A stretch of DNA of 64,000 nucleotides. Origin: Brevibacillus parabrevis (GTDB lineage: Bacteria > Bacillota > Bacilli > Brevibacillales > Brevibacillaceae). Where the stretch lies: the NCBI RefSeq assembly GCF_003710905.1, contig NZ_RHHV01000012.1, positions 310,001-374,000 on the forward strand, read 5' to 3'. The position numbers and the translations under genes are program-made. Below are positions 50,465-60,964 of the stretch, one piece after another (the first letter of the stretch is position 1; each line of letters starts with the position of its first letter). The notes beneath the pieces are model-generated. The model worked only from the letters and a program-made list of their open reading frames with translations. It did no database searches and was not told where the DNA came from.

Positions 50465-52069
50465 ATGGAGTTCAAGAAAAAGAGCAAGACAAAAGAATTG
50501 TTGGAGACGATTGACACTTGCAGCTTGCTTGAGCTGGAAGGCATTCCGCTTTTTCCAAGCCTTGACGACAACATCGAAGTGCTGGAAAAGCTTTTTTCCG
50601 ACTGCTCGGACTTTGTCATACGGGAGTTCCGGCAAAGGAACAGCGAGCGCGCGGCAGCGATCTTTGTTGACGGACTGATTGACACCAAAGAAGTGAACCA
50701 GGCGCTGCAATCTCTGATGGTGCTCGAAGACGGGGATGAGGATATTCGCGTTATCGAGGAACGGCTACTGCCTGTTTCACAAATTGACAGGGTCAGCGAC
50801 TACAAAGAGCTTTTGCAGGCGGTACTGTCTGGAGATACAGGAATTTTGGTCGATGGAAATGTGGAAGCGCTCACGCTCGGCATCCGCGGGGCAGAAAAGC
50901 GATCGGTCAACGAGCCGGAGGGGGAAGCGGTCGTCCGTGGACCTCGCGAGGGCTTTATTGAAAACATCCGCACAAATACGTCGATGCTTCGCCGCAAGTT
51001 GCGCACGCCCAGATTGAAAATGAAATCGTTGGTAGTGGGCCGCGAGACAAACACGAACATCGTGGTGGCTTTTTTGGAAGGAATCGCAGACCCGCAAGTC
51101 GTGGATGAAGTTTCCCGGCGAATCAGCAATATCGACATAGATGCGGTTTTGGAGAGTGGCTATATCGAGGAGCTGATCCAGGACAACGTGTACTCGCCTT
51201 TTCCGCAGCTGATGTACTCGGAGCGGCCGGATACGGTAGCGGCTTCGCTGCTGGAGGGACGGGTCGCGATTTTTGTGGACGGCACGCCGATGGTCTTGCT
51301 CGCCCCGGCTACGTTCTGGATGATGCTGCAAGCGAGCGAGGATTACTTCGAGCGCTTCCAGATGACGACGCTGCTTCGCTGGCTGCGCTATTTGTTTATG
51401 GTGATTGCGCTCGTGACTCCTGCCTTGTACGTGGCGATTACGACCTACCACCAGCAAATGCTGCCGACCACGCTCTTGCTTAGCGTAGCCGCTGCGCGCG
51501 AAGCGATTCCTTTTCCGGCGATTGTCGAGGCGCTCATCATGGAGATCGCTTTCGAAGCATTGCGCGAAGCGGGGATTCGCCTCCCGAAAACGGTCGGGCA
51601 GGCCGTGAGTATTTTGGGCGCGCTGGTAGTTGGGCAAGCTGCCGTACAGGCGGGGATTGTTTCGGCGCCGATGGTGATTGTCGTTTCGCTTACGGGGATC
51701 GCGTCTTTTACGATTCCGCATTTCAATGTAGCGATTTCGCTGCGCATGCTTCGGTTTCCGCTGATGATCGCAGCCTCGATTCTCGGCATCTACGGGATTT
51801 TGGTGGGTGTCTTGCTGATTTTGGGTCATATGGCCAACCTGCGTTCGTTTGGAGTGCCTTATTTGTCTCCGCTTGCGCCTATGTCGATTGGAGACATGAA
51901 AGACGTCCTGGTACGAGTGCCCTGGTCATTCATGGAAAAACGCCCCAGCTTTCTAGGAATCCAAAATGCGCGAAAGATGAACGCGGGTTTTTCCAATAAA
52001 GTCCAGCAAAGAGGAGGGCAGGCAGGGACTACGAGCGGCGGGAAATCTGACGGGGAGGGAAAAGCGTGA
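50465..52069 (+). CDS. GerA-family spore germination receptor subunit A
   Basis: ATG 50465 follows GGTGATG; the longer frame to 50351 overlaps the upstream control region. The 534-residue protein has an N-terminal soluble domain (about residues 1-300) and a C-terminal membrane part of five to six helices. TTLLLSVAAAREAIPFPAIVEALIMEI and later TVGQAVSILGALVVGQAAV are hallmark segments of the GerA family. It forms a germinant receptor in the spore inner membrane with the B and C subunits encoded next to it. A Gly/Lys-rich tail ends it. Confidence 0.9.
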   Translation: MEFKKKSKTKELLETIDTCSLLELEGIPLFPSLDDNIEVLEKLFSDCSDFVIREFRQRNSERAAAIFVDGLIDTKEVNQALQSLMVLEDGDEDIRVIEERLLPVSQIDRVSDYKELLQAVLSGDTGILVDGNVEALTLGIRGAEKRSVNEPEGEAVVRGPREGFIENIRTNTSMLRRKLRTPRLKMKSLVVGRETNTNIVVAFLEGIADPQVVDEVSRRISNIDIDAVLESGYIEELIQDNVYSPFPQLMYSERPDTVAASLLEGRVAIFVDGTPMVLLAPATFWMMLQASEDYFERFQMTTLLRWLRYLFMVIALVTPALYVAITTYHQQMLPTTLLLSVAAAREAIPFPAIVEALIMEIAFEALREAGIRLPKTVGQAVSILGALVVGQAAVQAGIVSAPMVIVVSLTGIASFTIPHFNVAISLRMLRFPLMIAASILGIYGILVGVLLILGHMANLRSFGVPYLSPLAPMSIGDMKDVLVRVPWSFMEKRPSFLGIQNARKMNAGFSNKVQQRGGQAGTTSGGKSDGEGKA

Positions 52070-53232
52070 GACGTCTTACTCCGATAGTCGTGTTGCTTTT
52101 ATGCCTCTTGCCTGTGGCAGGCTGCTGGGATCGGCGTGAAGTCAACGACATGGCACTCGTGATTGCGATGGCTATGGACAAGGAGCCAAACGGGCAATAC
52201 CGCTTGTCCGTCCAGGTGCCGCTTGTCAGCAGTCTCGGCTCGACGTCGGGGGGAGGCGGCGGGACGAGCGGTGACAAGTCTTACTATGTTGATTCCGCTG
52301 TGGGCAAGACGATCCGGGAAGCGAACAATATTATTCAGTCGCGGATGTCGCGTCAACTGTACTACTCCCACCATCGCATGATTGTCATCGGAGAACAGCT
52401 CGCCAAGGAGGGAATGAGCGACGTATTGGATATCGTAGCGCGATTTCCCGAGAATCGTTTAACGGCCTATTTGGTCATGACCAAAGGAAAAGGGATTGAG
52501 CTGTTGAACGCCCAGCCGCAGTTTGAGCGCTTTTCGGGAGAGGCGATGCGTGAACTGGTCAAGATGGAGGCGATTGCCGTATCGCTCAAGGATGTAGCCC
52601 AGATGCTGACGACACCGGGGGTCGATGCCTTTCTGCCCATCATTGATGCTGTTGATTCTCATCCGAAGGGCAAGTCAAAAGAAGTGGAGTTTATGGGGAT
52701 TGGCTTGTTTCGCGGGGACAAGCTTGTTTATATGGCAAAATCTCAGGCGATCAAAGGTCTTCGCTGGTTCCAGCGAACGTTCACCCCTTTTTCGGTGGTC
52801 GTTTCCCTGAATGACAAAGAGCGGCTGACGGTCTACTTTTCCAAAGGGAAAGCGGACTTGAAGCCTGTCATTAAAAAAGGGCGCATTCATTACGATATTA
52901 CGGTTTTTGCGACGAGTGTCGTGGTTGAAAACATGACGAGTCTTGATCTGGATCAGAAAAAAAATATTGCCTTAATCGAGAACAAGCTCAAAAAAGAAGT
53001 CGAGGTCAGCGTCAAGGACACGCTGAATTTGATGCAAAAGTATCGGACGGACACGATCGGACTCGGGATCATTTTAGCCAGACAGTTCCCGAAAGAATGG
53101 CGGGATACGTATCGAAAAAACTGGAATGATCACCTGCCGGACATAACGTTCCAAATTCACAGCAAAGTCGTCGTGCAAGACGTTGGGCAAACGACCAAAA
53201 ACATAACGAAGGAAGAAGGCGGACGTGAATAG
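52066..53232 (+). CDS. GerC-family spore germination receptor lipoprotein
   Basis: GTG 52066 overlaps the A-subunit stop by 4 bases, so translation is coupled. The 388-residue lipoprotein has a signal peptide with lipobox LPVAGC (Cys near residue 20) and the Ger(x)C family segments including CWDRREVND and later FGLGILLARQFP-like sequences. It is anchored on the outer face of the spore inner membrane and completes the receptor. The conserved GerC order of beta domains is visible across its length. Confidence 0.9.
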   Translation: MRRLTPIVVLLLCLLPVAGCWDRREVNDMALVIAMAMDKEPNGQYRLSVQVPLVSSLGSTSGGGGGTSGDKSYYVDSAVGKTIREANNIIQSRMSRQLYYSHHRMIVIGEQLAKEGMSDVLDIVARFPENRLTAYLVMTKGKGIELLNAQPQFERFSGEAMRELVKMEAIAVSLKDVAQMLTTPGVDAFLPIIDAVDSHPKGKSKEVEFMGIGLFRGDKLVYMAKSQAIKGLRWFQRTFTPFSVVVSLNDKERLTVYFSKGKADLKPVIKKGRIHYDITVFATSVVVENMTSLDLDQKKNIALIENKLKKEVEVSVKDTLNLMQKYRTDTIGLGIILARQFPKEWRDTYRKNWNDHLPDITFQIHSKVVVQDVGQTTKNITKEEGGRE

Positions 53233-53461
53233 ACTATTCCTGCTTTTGTTTGGGCTGATGCTAGTTTTTTCCTTTTGGGATTTTATACTGAAGCGCAAGC
53301 ATATGGAGAGAAAACAGCAAATCGTCATCTACTCCATCTACGCGCTTTCCGTCATCGGGATATACGCTGTGCAATATCAGCACGACAAAATGCTCTCGAC
53401 CGGATTTTTTCTGAACATCTTCACGCCTCAGGTGAAAACATGGATCGAACATATGTTGTAG
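53225..53461 (+). CDS. 78-residue membrane protein within the ger operon
   Basis: GTG 53225 overlaps the GerC gene by 8 bases. The protein has two hydrophobic helices (about residues 3-20 and 34-50) with a basic loop KRKHMERKQQ between them. Small two-helix proteins of this kind (GerD-like or GerX/VB2-type) sometimes accompany Ger operons, but I cannot assign a family. Its position between C and B genes suggests a receptor accessory subunit. Confidence 0.68.
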   Translation: MNRLFLLLFGLMLVFSFWDFILKRKHMERKQQIVIYSIYALSVIGIYAVQYQHDKMLSTGFFLNIFTPQVKTWIEHML

Positions 53462-53473
53462 AGGAGGGAGAGT

Positions 53474-54832
53474 ATGATACATAAGCAAGTCGTCAATCAC
53501 CGGCAAATTGCCTGGTTGGTCGGCAGTTTGTTGATGACAGGGATGATGATCAGCTTTTTGCGGACAGTCGTGCAGGTCGCCAAAATGGATGCATGGTTCT
53601 CGCAAATTCTCCCAGCCTGCTACGCTTTGTTGGTAGCGTATGTCTTGTCGGAGCTGGTGCGCGCCTACCCCGGCAAAAATTTGTTTGAGATAGTGTTCAT
53701 CATCTGCGGCAAATGGATCGGTGGTTTCATCAATCTGTTGATCCTCTTTTACATTTGGATCATTCTCGCTCTCGATATAAAAGGCGCCGCGGACTTTTTG
53801 CACGTCTCCCTGCTGCCGCAGACGCCTTTGGAAATCATTCTGCTCGTGTTCGTTTTGCTGTTGATGTATTACGGCAAGACGAGTCTGGAGGTGGCAGCGC
53901 GGGTAAACGAGATTTACTTTCCCGCCTACTTTATCATGTGCCTGATGCTGTACTTTCTTTTAATGAACGAGTACAGCATCGAGCGGCTGGAACCGATCCT
54001 CAGTACGACTTTCGAACGGATTGCAGTGAGCAATCTGCTCCCGCTCGGCGTCTATGGGGATATATTGCTATTCGGGGCGTTCTTGCACGCCAGCAGCGAG
54101 CCAAGGCTTCTGTTTGCGGCGATGAAGCACGGGATCATGATTGTGTGCTTCACGACGACGATCATGATCTTGATTTTGCTTGGAGTGATGGGATACGTCA
54201 TCGCGAGCAGGCTTAATTTTCCGATCTATATTCTCGTCCAGCAAATTCATCTGACCGATTTTCTTGACCGGGTGGAAATGATTTTGTTCAGCCTGTGGTT
54301 CCCGGCGTTCAGCATTAAAGTAATCGTCGCGTATTTGGCTTTTCTCGTAGGGGTTGGATCGTTTGGCGGACAGCTGCATTACAATACGTACAATGCGCCG
54401 TGCGGCTGTTTTCTGGTTGTGTCAACCTTGCTTGCTTTTCCGAAGGTCGCTGATATCGACCAGTTTATCAGCTACAGCTTTCCTTTTATCGTCATCTTGT
54501 TTCAGGTGCCGCTGCTTCTGTTTTTGTTTATCGTCGCCCGCAGGAAAAAGCGGGAGGAAGGCCAGACCTTGATCCCCAGAGGAACGAAGCTGCATCGGTT
54601 TTACCGCATGATGGTGTGGGGAGGAGCGATCAGCTTCGCAGGCTGTATTTTGACGATCTTGCTTGGAGACATGCTCAGCGACAAATCTCCCGCAGCCGGA
54701 ATTGCCACCGCGATCGCCTACATTATTTTCATGGTCATTGCGCTCCTTGCCAGTTACGGAGAAATGCAGGCCCTTAATCACGGGAAACAAAGGCTGGGCC
54801 GTCCCAAACAACAAGGAAACTTTCGGCAGTAG
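53474..54832 (+). CDS. GerB-family spore germination receptor subunit B
   Basis: ATG 53474 follows GAGGAGGGAGAG. The 452-residue APC-superfamily protein has about twelve helices; usual GerB proteins are about 360 residues with ten helices, so the last 90 residues, including two further hydrophobic segments and a basic end, are an extension. GerB subunits bind germinant. It is the last gene of the ger operon, ending 18 bases from the convergent ligase gene with no visible terminator between. Confidence 0.87.
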   Translation: MIHKQVVNHRQIAWLVGSLLMTGMMISFLRTVVQVAKMDAWFSQILPACYALLVAYVLSELVRAYPGKNLFEIVFIICGKWIGGFINLLILFYIWIILALDIKGAADFLHVSLLPQTPLEIILLVFVLLLMYYGKTSLEVAARVNEIYFPAYFIMCLMLYFLLMNEYSIERLEPILSTTFERIAVSNLLPLGVYGDILLFGAFLHASSEPRLLFAAMKHGIMIVCFTTTIMILILLGVMGYVIASRLNFPIYILVQQIHLTDFLDRVEMILFSLWFPAFSIKVIVAYLAFLVGVGSFGGQLHYNTYNAPCGCFLVVSTLLAFPKVADIDQFISYSFPFIVILFQVPLLLFLFIVARRKKREEGQTLIPRGTKLHRFYRMMVWGGAISFAGCILTILLGDMLSDKSPAAGIATAIAYIIFMVIALLASYGEMQALNHGKQRLGRPKQQGNFRQ

Positions 54833-54850
54833 CAGGCGGGGAGTCGGCGA

Positions 54851-55798
54851 TCAATTGATTTGCTTCCACGTACAGTCAGCCAAACTGCCATCGACAAACG
54901 CCTGAATACTCGGCTGGCGCATCGTCAATCCGGAGGTCCATTCCATGAACTGGACTTTGGCGATCAGCTCCGGTTTCAGCCAGAGAGTGTCTTTTTTTCG
55001 TTCCGGTTGATTGGCAAAAGGCATGCTGTCTAGGCGCAGCGGTTTGATTCGTTCGGTCAGGTCGCGCCAATCGCGCTGGGTCAGCTTCCCGGTGCCTGCA
55101 TGACCGATGTACACAAGTCTTCCGGCGTCGTCAAACAAGCCAAGCAGGACGGCATTCACGACGCCATCGCGCAGCGTGACACCGCCGATTGCGGCATACA
55201 GATCGTGAAAAATCTTGAGTTTTTGCCAACGCGCATCTTTTCCGCTCGGGAGGTAGGTGCTCGTCAAGTCTTTGCAGACGATTCCTTCCATGTGATGCTG
55301 CTTCATCACATCGTACAAGCTGTGCGGGTCACTGACATTTTGTACGATCTGCACATTTGGCTCGGGAAGCATGATCTGCGCTAGAATCTCTTGTCTCTCG
55401 CCGAGCGGTTTGTCGGTTACCCAGTTGCCATTCCAATACAGGACGTCAAACACCATGTAGGTGACGGGAGTTTGCTCGATGGCGAGCTGGATGCTCAGTT
55501 CCTTGCGCAGGCTGTCTCTTTTCATGATTTCGTGGAAAGACGGTTTTTGGCTGTCAAAAGCGATCATCTCTCCGTCGAGAATGACAGATGAGGCGGAACA
55601 GTAGCGTTCGAGCCGGGCAAATTCGGGGTATTGCCTCGTGCGATCATTCTTTTTGCGATTGATGAGCTGTGTCTTGTTGCCGTCGTGATAGGTGAGCATT
55701 CTGACCCCGTCCCACTTCACCTGGGCAATCCAGTTGCTTCCGGCTGGTATCGTTTCGGTTTGGATCGGTTCAAAAGGGGTGATCGGTTCAAGTGGCAT
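54851..55798 (-). CDS. ligD: ATP-dependent DNA ligase (LigD ligase domain)
   Basis: ATG 55798 has GGAGG 6 bases upstream; the frame to 55885 lacks a signal. The 315-residue protein is the ATP-dependent ligase domain of LigD: the active-site Lys is in QVKWDGVR (near residue 30), followed by ILDGEMIAFD, MVFDVLYWNG and EGIVCKDL motifs and an OB fold with KVQFMEWTSGLTMRQP. It seals ends in NHEJ with Ku and the separate POL-domain protein. It converges on the ger operon. Confidence 0.9.
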   Translation of the reverse strand: MPLEPITPFEPIQTETIPAGSNWIAQVKWDGVRMLTYHDGNKTQLINRKKNDRTRQYPEFARLERYCSASSVILDGEMIAFDSQKPSFHEIMKRDSLRKELSIQLAIEQTPVTYMVFDVLYWNGNWVTDKPLGERQEILAQIMLPEPNVQIVQNVSDPHSLYDVMKQHHMEGIVCKDLTSTYLPSGKDARWQKLKIFHDLYAAIGGVTLRDGVVNAVLLGLFDDAGRLVYIGHAGTGKLTQRDWRDLTERIKPLRLDSMPFANQPERKKDTLWLKPELIAKVQFMEWTSGLTMRQPSIQAFVDGSLADCTWKQIN

Positions 55799-55931
55799 AG
55801 GGCCTCCGTAATTGCTTTGCTTGAAGTTCCGCTGGAGCGGTCGCTCGTATTCGTACAGTCCCACGATTGTTTGCGGTCTATGCAAAGAGTCTTGAACAGC
55901 AGTTGTGATCGAATTTTACGAAACTTCTTAG

Positions 55932-55960
55932 TTGATTAAGTATTGAATATAAGGTATACT
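55932..55960 (+). promoter_or_regulatory. sigma-A type promoter of the small transcript
   Basis: TTGATT (55932-55937) and TATACT (55955-55960) are spaced by 17 bases, a near-consensus vegetative promoter. It drives the element at 55967-56114. Confidence 0.7.
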
Positions 55961-56001
55961 AGAGAAAATTTCATATGAATCGACATTCATATGAAGAGAG
56001 C

Positions 56002-56052
56002 ATGAACAAGTATGGATGGGCTATATCCGCCGGATGGCTTGAAACCTCCTAA
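56002..56052 (+). CDS. 16-residue leader-type peptide within the small transcript
   Basis: ATG 56002 opens a 16-residue frame with product MNKYGWAISAGWLETS, preceded by GAAGAGAG. Its codons include the 5' arm of the terminator stem, so ribosome position could affect terminator folding, as in attenuation. Translation is speculative. Confidence 0.25.
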   Translation: MNKYGWAISAGWLETS

Positions 56053-56096
56053 TCATGGTACGTCCACCACAGTGCGTAAGGGGAGAGTCGTTCTTT

Positions 56097-56114
56097 GGAT
56101 ATAGCCCTTTTTTT
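56097..56114 (+). terminator. terminator of the small transcript (3' arm and T run)
   Basis: The 3' arm of the 11-bp stem (56097-56107) is followed by TTTTTTT (56108-56114). The 5' arm is at 56018-56028, so the loop is large (68 bases) and itself structured. Confidence 0.6.
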
Positions 56115-56116
56115 CA

Positions 56117-56146
56117 TTGATCTAGAAATAGACTGTAGTTTATAAT
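56117..56146 (+). promoter_or_regulatory. promoter of the DUF1904 gene
   Basis: TTGATC (56117-56122) and TATAAT (56141-56146) are separated by 18 bases, immediately after the terminator of the small transcript. Confidence 0.6.
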
Positions 56147-56231
56147 TACTATGGTAATGATTTTGAGGAACAGCCTGGACTTGCTTGCTGGAAGCTGGCG
56201 AGCCGCATGTTTACGGAAAGAAGGAATTGAC

Positions 56232-56561
56232 TTGCCATTTCTTCGGTTTAAAGGTTTTGAAAAAGCAAAGCTGCAATCGGTTGCGCCCCTTATTATAGAA
56301 GAGTTTGCCCGCATCGCTGAAGTGAGCGAGGAAAAAGTCAAGCTGGAGCTTCTGCTGGTCGAGCAGTTGACGAACAGCCCGTTGTCTCTGGAAATCATGA
56401 TGTTCCCGCGAGAGCAGAACAAGCACGATGAGATTGCCAGCACGATGAATCGCATCTTGCAGAAGCAAGGCTTCGAGAACGTCCATCTCTTTTTTATCCT
56501 GCTGTCGCCTGAGCTGTACTATAAGGAAGGGTTGCCGCTACAGGTCAAGGCTTCCCGCTGA
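56232..56561 (+). CDS. DUF1904 family protein
   Basis: TTG 56232 follows AAGGA with 6 bases spacing and makes the product begin MPFLRFKGF, the expected N-terminus of DUF1904; the longer frame from 56151 would add an unrelated N-terminus. The 109-residue protein has the tautomerase-like alpha/beta pattern of this family, with NKHDEIASTMNRILQKQGFENVHLFFILL near the end. Function unknown. It has its own promoter and ends at the strong terminator at 56573-56615. Confidence 0.75.
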   Translation: MPFLRFKGFEKAKLQSVAPLIIEEFARIAEVSEEKVKLELLLVEQLTNSPLSLEIMMFPREQNKHDEIASTMNRILQKQGFENVHLFFILLSPELYYKEGLPLQVKASR

Positions 56562-56572
56562 ATCCGGCAGGC

Positions 56573-56615
56573 AAAAAAGGTCGAAATCCCATGACGAGGG
56601 ATTCCGACCTTTTTT
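56573..56615. terminator. bidirectional terminator
   Basis: AAAAAAGGTCGAAATCCC (56573-56590) pairs with GGGATTCCGACCTTTTTT (56098-type arm at 56598-56615) with one mismatch, between the converging DUF1904 and zinc-ribbon genes. Confidence 0.88.
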
Positions 56616-56629
56616 ATGTCATACGCGCT

Positions 56630-56800
56630 CTAATAATAGAGGCTTTCTGTTTGCAAGCATTTGGAGCAGGTGCGCGCCAGCGATGTTTCGACGAACTCGT
56701 GCGCGCATTCTTTTTGCAAATGGAACAGTTGGCGTCTCAGACTTTCCAAATCCACCTCCAGGCGAGCGATTTCAGCGCGCAAACGCAAGGCTTCATTCAA
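56630..56800 (-). CDS. 56-residue coiled-coil zinc-ribbon microprotein
   Basis: TTG 56800 follows GGAGGTGG with about 7 bases spacing. The product has an N-terminal amphipathic coiled coil (residues 1-28, LRLRAEIARLEVDLESLRRQ) and a C-terminal zinc-binding set: Cys 32, His 34, Cys 45 and Cys 48 (CSKC). It lies 21 bases after the thiC stop on the same strand and may be co-transcribed. No family recognised; it is below usual length cutoffs. Confidence 0.65.
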   Translation of the reverse strand: MNEALRLRAEIARLEVDLESLRRQLFHLQKECAHEFVETSLARTCSKCLQTESLYY

Positions 56801-56821
56801 TGGCTTGCCACCTCCAGGCGT

Positions 56822-58852
<2,031 letters not shown>

Positions 58853-58854
58853 TT

Positions 58855-58884
58855 AGGATACCGGAGAACGCCCATCGTTGGCAA
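58855..58884 (-). promoter_or_regulatory. promoter of thiC
   Basis: On the minus strand TTGCCA (58879-58884) and TATCCT (58855-58860) are spaced by 18 bases, placing the transcript start just before the TPP aptamer. Confidence 0.5.
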
Positions 58885-59086
58885 GAAAAAGTTTCCAACA
58901 AAAATTGCCACAGGGCAACACATTTTCCCCCCCTCTATACTCATGAATCGGACTAAAACTGTTTCTGTAGACCCACACGAATCGCGTCTGTTACGATGTA
59001 ATTCGATCAAAAAGAAACTGCTTTATGACGCTTCGTTCTTGTCTTTTGAGCGAACGGAGTGATTGAGATTTTTGAGGTGATGGAGT

Positions 59087-59968
59087 GTGGATGTATATTC
59101 GGATCTGAAGCAAGGGGAACGGGGCGCGTGGGTCAGTATTATTGCCTATATCTTTTGCTCGGCGTTAAAAATAGGAGTTGCTGTGCTGACGGGATCGGAA
59201 GCGTTGATGGCAGATGGCTTGAACAACTCGACAGACGTGGTGGCATCGATTGCGGTCCTGATCGGCCTGCGCATTGCCCGCAAGCCGCCTGACCACGATC
59301 ACCCGTACGGCCATTTTCGCGCGGAGACGATTTCGGCCTTGGTCGCGTCATTCATCATGCTGTTTGTCGGCTTGCAAGTCGTGACGGAAGCGGTTCCTTC
59401 GCTGTTTGATCAAAAAACGACGGCACCGGATTTGCTCGCAGGCTGGACGGCATTGGCGACAGCGGCGATCATGCTGGGCGTGTACCGCTACAACCGTCAG
59501 CTCGCTTTGCGAACAAACAGCCAGGCGTTGCTGGCTGCGGCCGCTGACAATCGCTCGGACGCCTTCGTCAGCATCGGGACGTTTGTGGGCGTTGCGGGGG
59601 CGCAGTTCCAGCTTTACTGGCTTGACCCGCTGGCTGCGTTGGTAGTCGGAGTCATCATCCTGAAAACAGCGTGGGATATTTTCCGGGAAGCGACCCATCG
59701 CTTGACTGACGGCTTTGACGTAGAAGAGTTGGGGGAACTGAAAGAGACGATCTCGTCCATCGCCGGAGTAAAAGATATTAGCGATATTAAAGCGCGTTAC
59801 CACGGCAGCAGCGTGCTGGTTGACGTCGTGATCCATGTGGAGCCGCACCTTAATGTGGTAGAAAGCCACACCATCACCGAACACATCGAAGAACGCATGA
59901 GACGTGTGCACAAAATCAATACCGTTCATATTCATATCGAGCCAGAGCAGCAACTGGTCGAAAAATAA
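59087..59968 (+). CDS. cation diffusion facilitator (CDF) efflux protein
   Basis: This 293-residue protein has about six helices and a C-terminal metal-sensing domain. DGLNNSTDV (helix 2), DHDHPYGH and DNRSDAFVS (helix 5) provide the metal-coordinating Asp/His residues of CDF transporters, which export Zn, Co, Mn or Fe by proton antiport. GTG 59087 follows AGGTGA with 6 bases spacing. A His/Asp-rich pair in the cytoplasmic domain fits MntE/YdfM-like members. Metal choice cannot be settled from sequence. Confidence 0.88.
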   Translation: MDVYSDLKQGERGAWVSIIAYIFCSALKIGVAVLTGSEALMADGLNNSTDVVASIAVLIGLRIARKPPDHDHPYGHFRAETISALVASFIMLFVGLQVVTEAVPSLFDQKTTAPDLLAGWTALATAAIMLGVYRYNRQLALRTNSQALLAAAADNRSDAFVSIGTFVGVAGAQFQLYWLDPLAALVVGVIILKTAWDIFREATHRLTDGFDVEELGELKETISSIAGVKDISDIKARYHGSSVLVDVVIHVEPHLNVVESHTITEHIEERMRRVHKINTVHIHIEPEQQLVEK

Positions 59969-59972
59969 GCAA

Positions 59973-60004
59973 AAAACCTGTCCGTATCGGGCAGGTTTTT
60001 TTGC
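59973..60004. terminator. bidirectional terminator
   Basis: AAAAAACCTG pairs with CAGGTTTTTT with inner G-C pairs, between the converging CDF and Ku genes. Confidence 0.85.
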
Positions 60005-60010
60005 ATGGCG

Positions 60011-60964
60011 TTACACGGGAGTCGCTTTTTTGCGACGCAGCTTTTTGGTTGTGGTCATCGCCTCGCTTTGCGCTGGCATTTGCTTGGGAGCTGCTGCGGT
60101 CGGCTCTGCGGGAGTTGCGCGCTTGCGGCTAGGCTTCGGTTTCGCCGCTGCTGGCGTAGGCTCAGGCTCGATTTTTACCGGATTAGGCGAAGTGCCTGCG
60201 GTAGAAGCGAGACTTTCCTTCAACGCTTGCATCAGGTCGATGACATTCGTCCGGGCGACGGTCGGTGCCGTGGCAATCTCCTGGCCTTCCAGCTTTTTCT
60301 CGATCATTTTTTGCAGCTCGCTGCGGTATTCGTCCGTATATTTGGCTGGATCGAAAGGAACGGTCATATTGCCGATCAGCTCGGTTGCCATTTTCAGCTC
60401 GTTTTCCGCCAAGGGGATGGTCGCCTCTGGCAAGGCAGGCACTTGATTGACAGGCCGCACTTCGTCGGGATAAAAAATCGTTTCCAGCATCATGCAATGC
60501 TCATACAGCCGAATGACGGCGAGACTTTGCCGATTGCGCATCGTCACCTGGGCAATCGCGATTTTTCCGGTTTGGCCCATCGCGGCGCGAAGCAGGGCGT
60601 ACGCTTTTTCCCCTGTGTCCTGAGGAGACAGAAAGTAGCTTTTGTCAAAGTAAACCGGATCGATCTCCGACAAGTCCACAAAATCGAGAATCTCAATAGC
60701 TCGGCGGGTTTCGGGGGTGATCGCCTCCAGGTCCTCGTCGTTGATCATGACGAAGTGGCCTTTTTCATACTCGTAGCCGCGAACGATCTCGCTGGCGTCC
60801 ACTTCCCGCTGACAATGCGGGCACATTTTCGTGTATTTGATGGGGGTGTTGCATTCCTTGTGCAGCTGGCGGAAGCGAATATCCCGTTCTTCTGTCGCCG
60901 TAAACATGCGAACCGGGATGTTGACCAGGCCGAAGCTGATTGATCCTTTCCAGACGGTGTGCAT
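60011..60964 (-). CDS. ku: non-homologous end-joining protein Ku
   Basis: This 317-residue DNA-end-binding protein forms a homodimeric ring and recruits LigD. The Ku core runs from WKGSISFGLVNIPV to about residue 250 and includes a CPHC pair; a Pro/Ala/Lys-rich basic tail follows, similar to the C-terminal extensions that aid DNA binding. The ligase and polymerase partners are encoded 5 and 10 kb away. In Bacillus Ku-LigD is a spore DNA repair system under forespore control. Confidence 0.94.
   Translation of the reverse strand: MHTVWKGSISFGLVNIPVRMFTATEERDIRFRQLHKECNTPIKYTKMCPHCQREVDASEIVRGYEYEKGHFVMINDEDLEAITPETRRAIEILDFVDLSEIDPVYFDKSYFLSPQDTGEKAYALLRAAMGQTGKIAIAQVTMRNRQSLAVIRLYEHCMMLETIFYPDEVRPVNQVPALPEATIPLAENELKMATELIGNMTVPFDPAKYTDEYRSELQKMIEKKLEGQEIATAPTVARTNVIDLMQALKESLASTAGTSPNPVKIEPEPTPAAAKPKPSRKRATPAEPTAAAPKQMPAQSEAMTTTKKLRRKKATPV

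Larger units (their letters stand above)
55967..56114 (+). ncRNA. free-standing small transcript, candidate regulatory RNA or leader
   Basis: Starting just after a good promoter, about 148 bases run to a terminator and contain no long gene. TTCATATGAA occurs twice (55970-55979 and 55986-55995); each is palindromic, so together they can also form a 10-bp hairpin. Further on, GGGCTATATCC (56018-56028) pairs perfectly with GGATATAGCCC (56097-56107), followed by seven T residues. The DUF1904 gene downstream has its own promoter, so this is not simply its leader. I do not recognise an Rfam-type family. A 16-codon frame lies inside (56002-56052). Confidence 0.5.
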
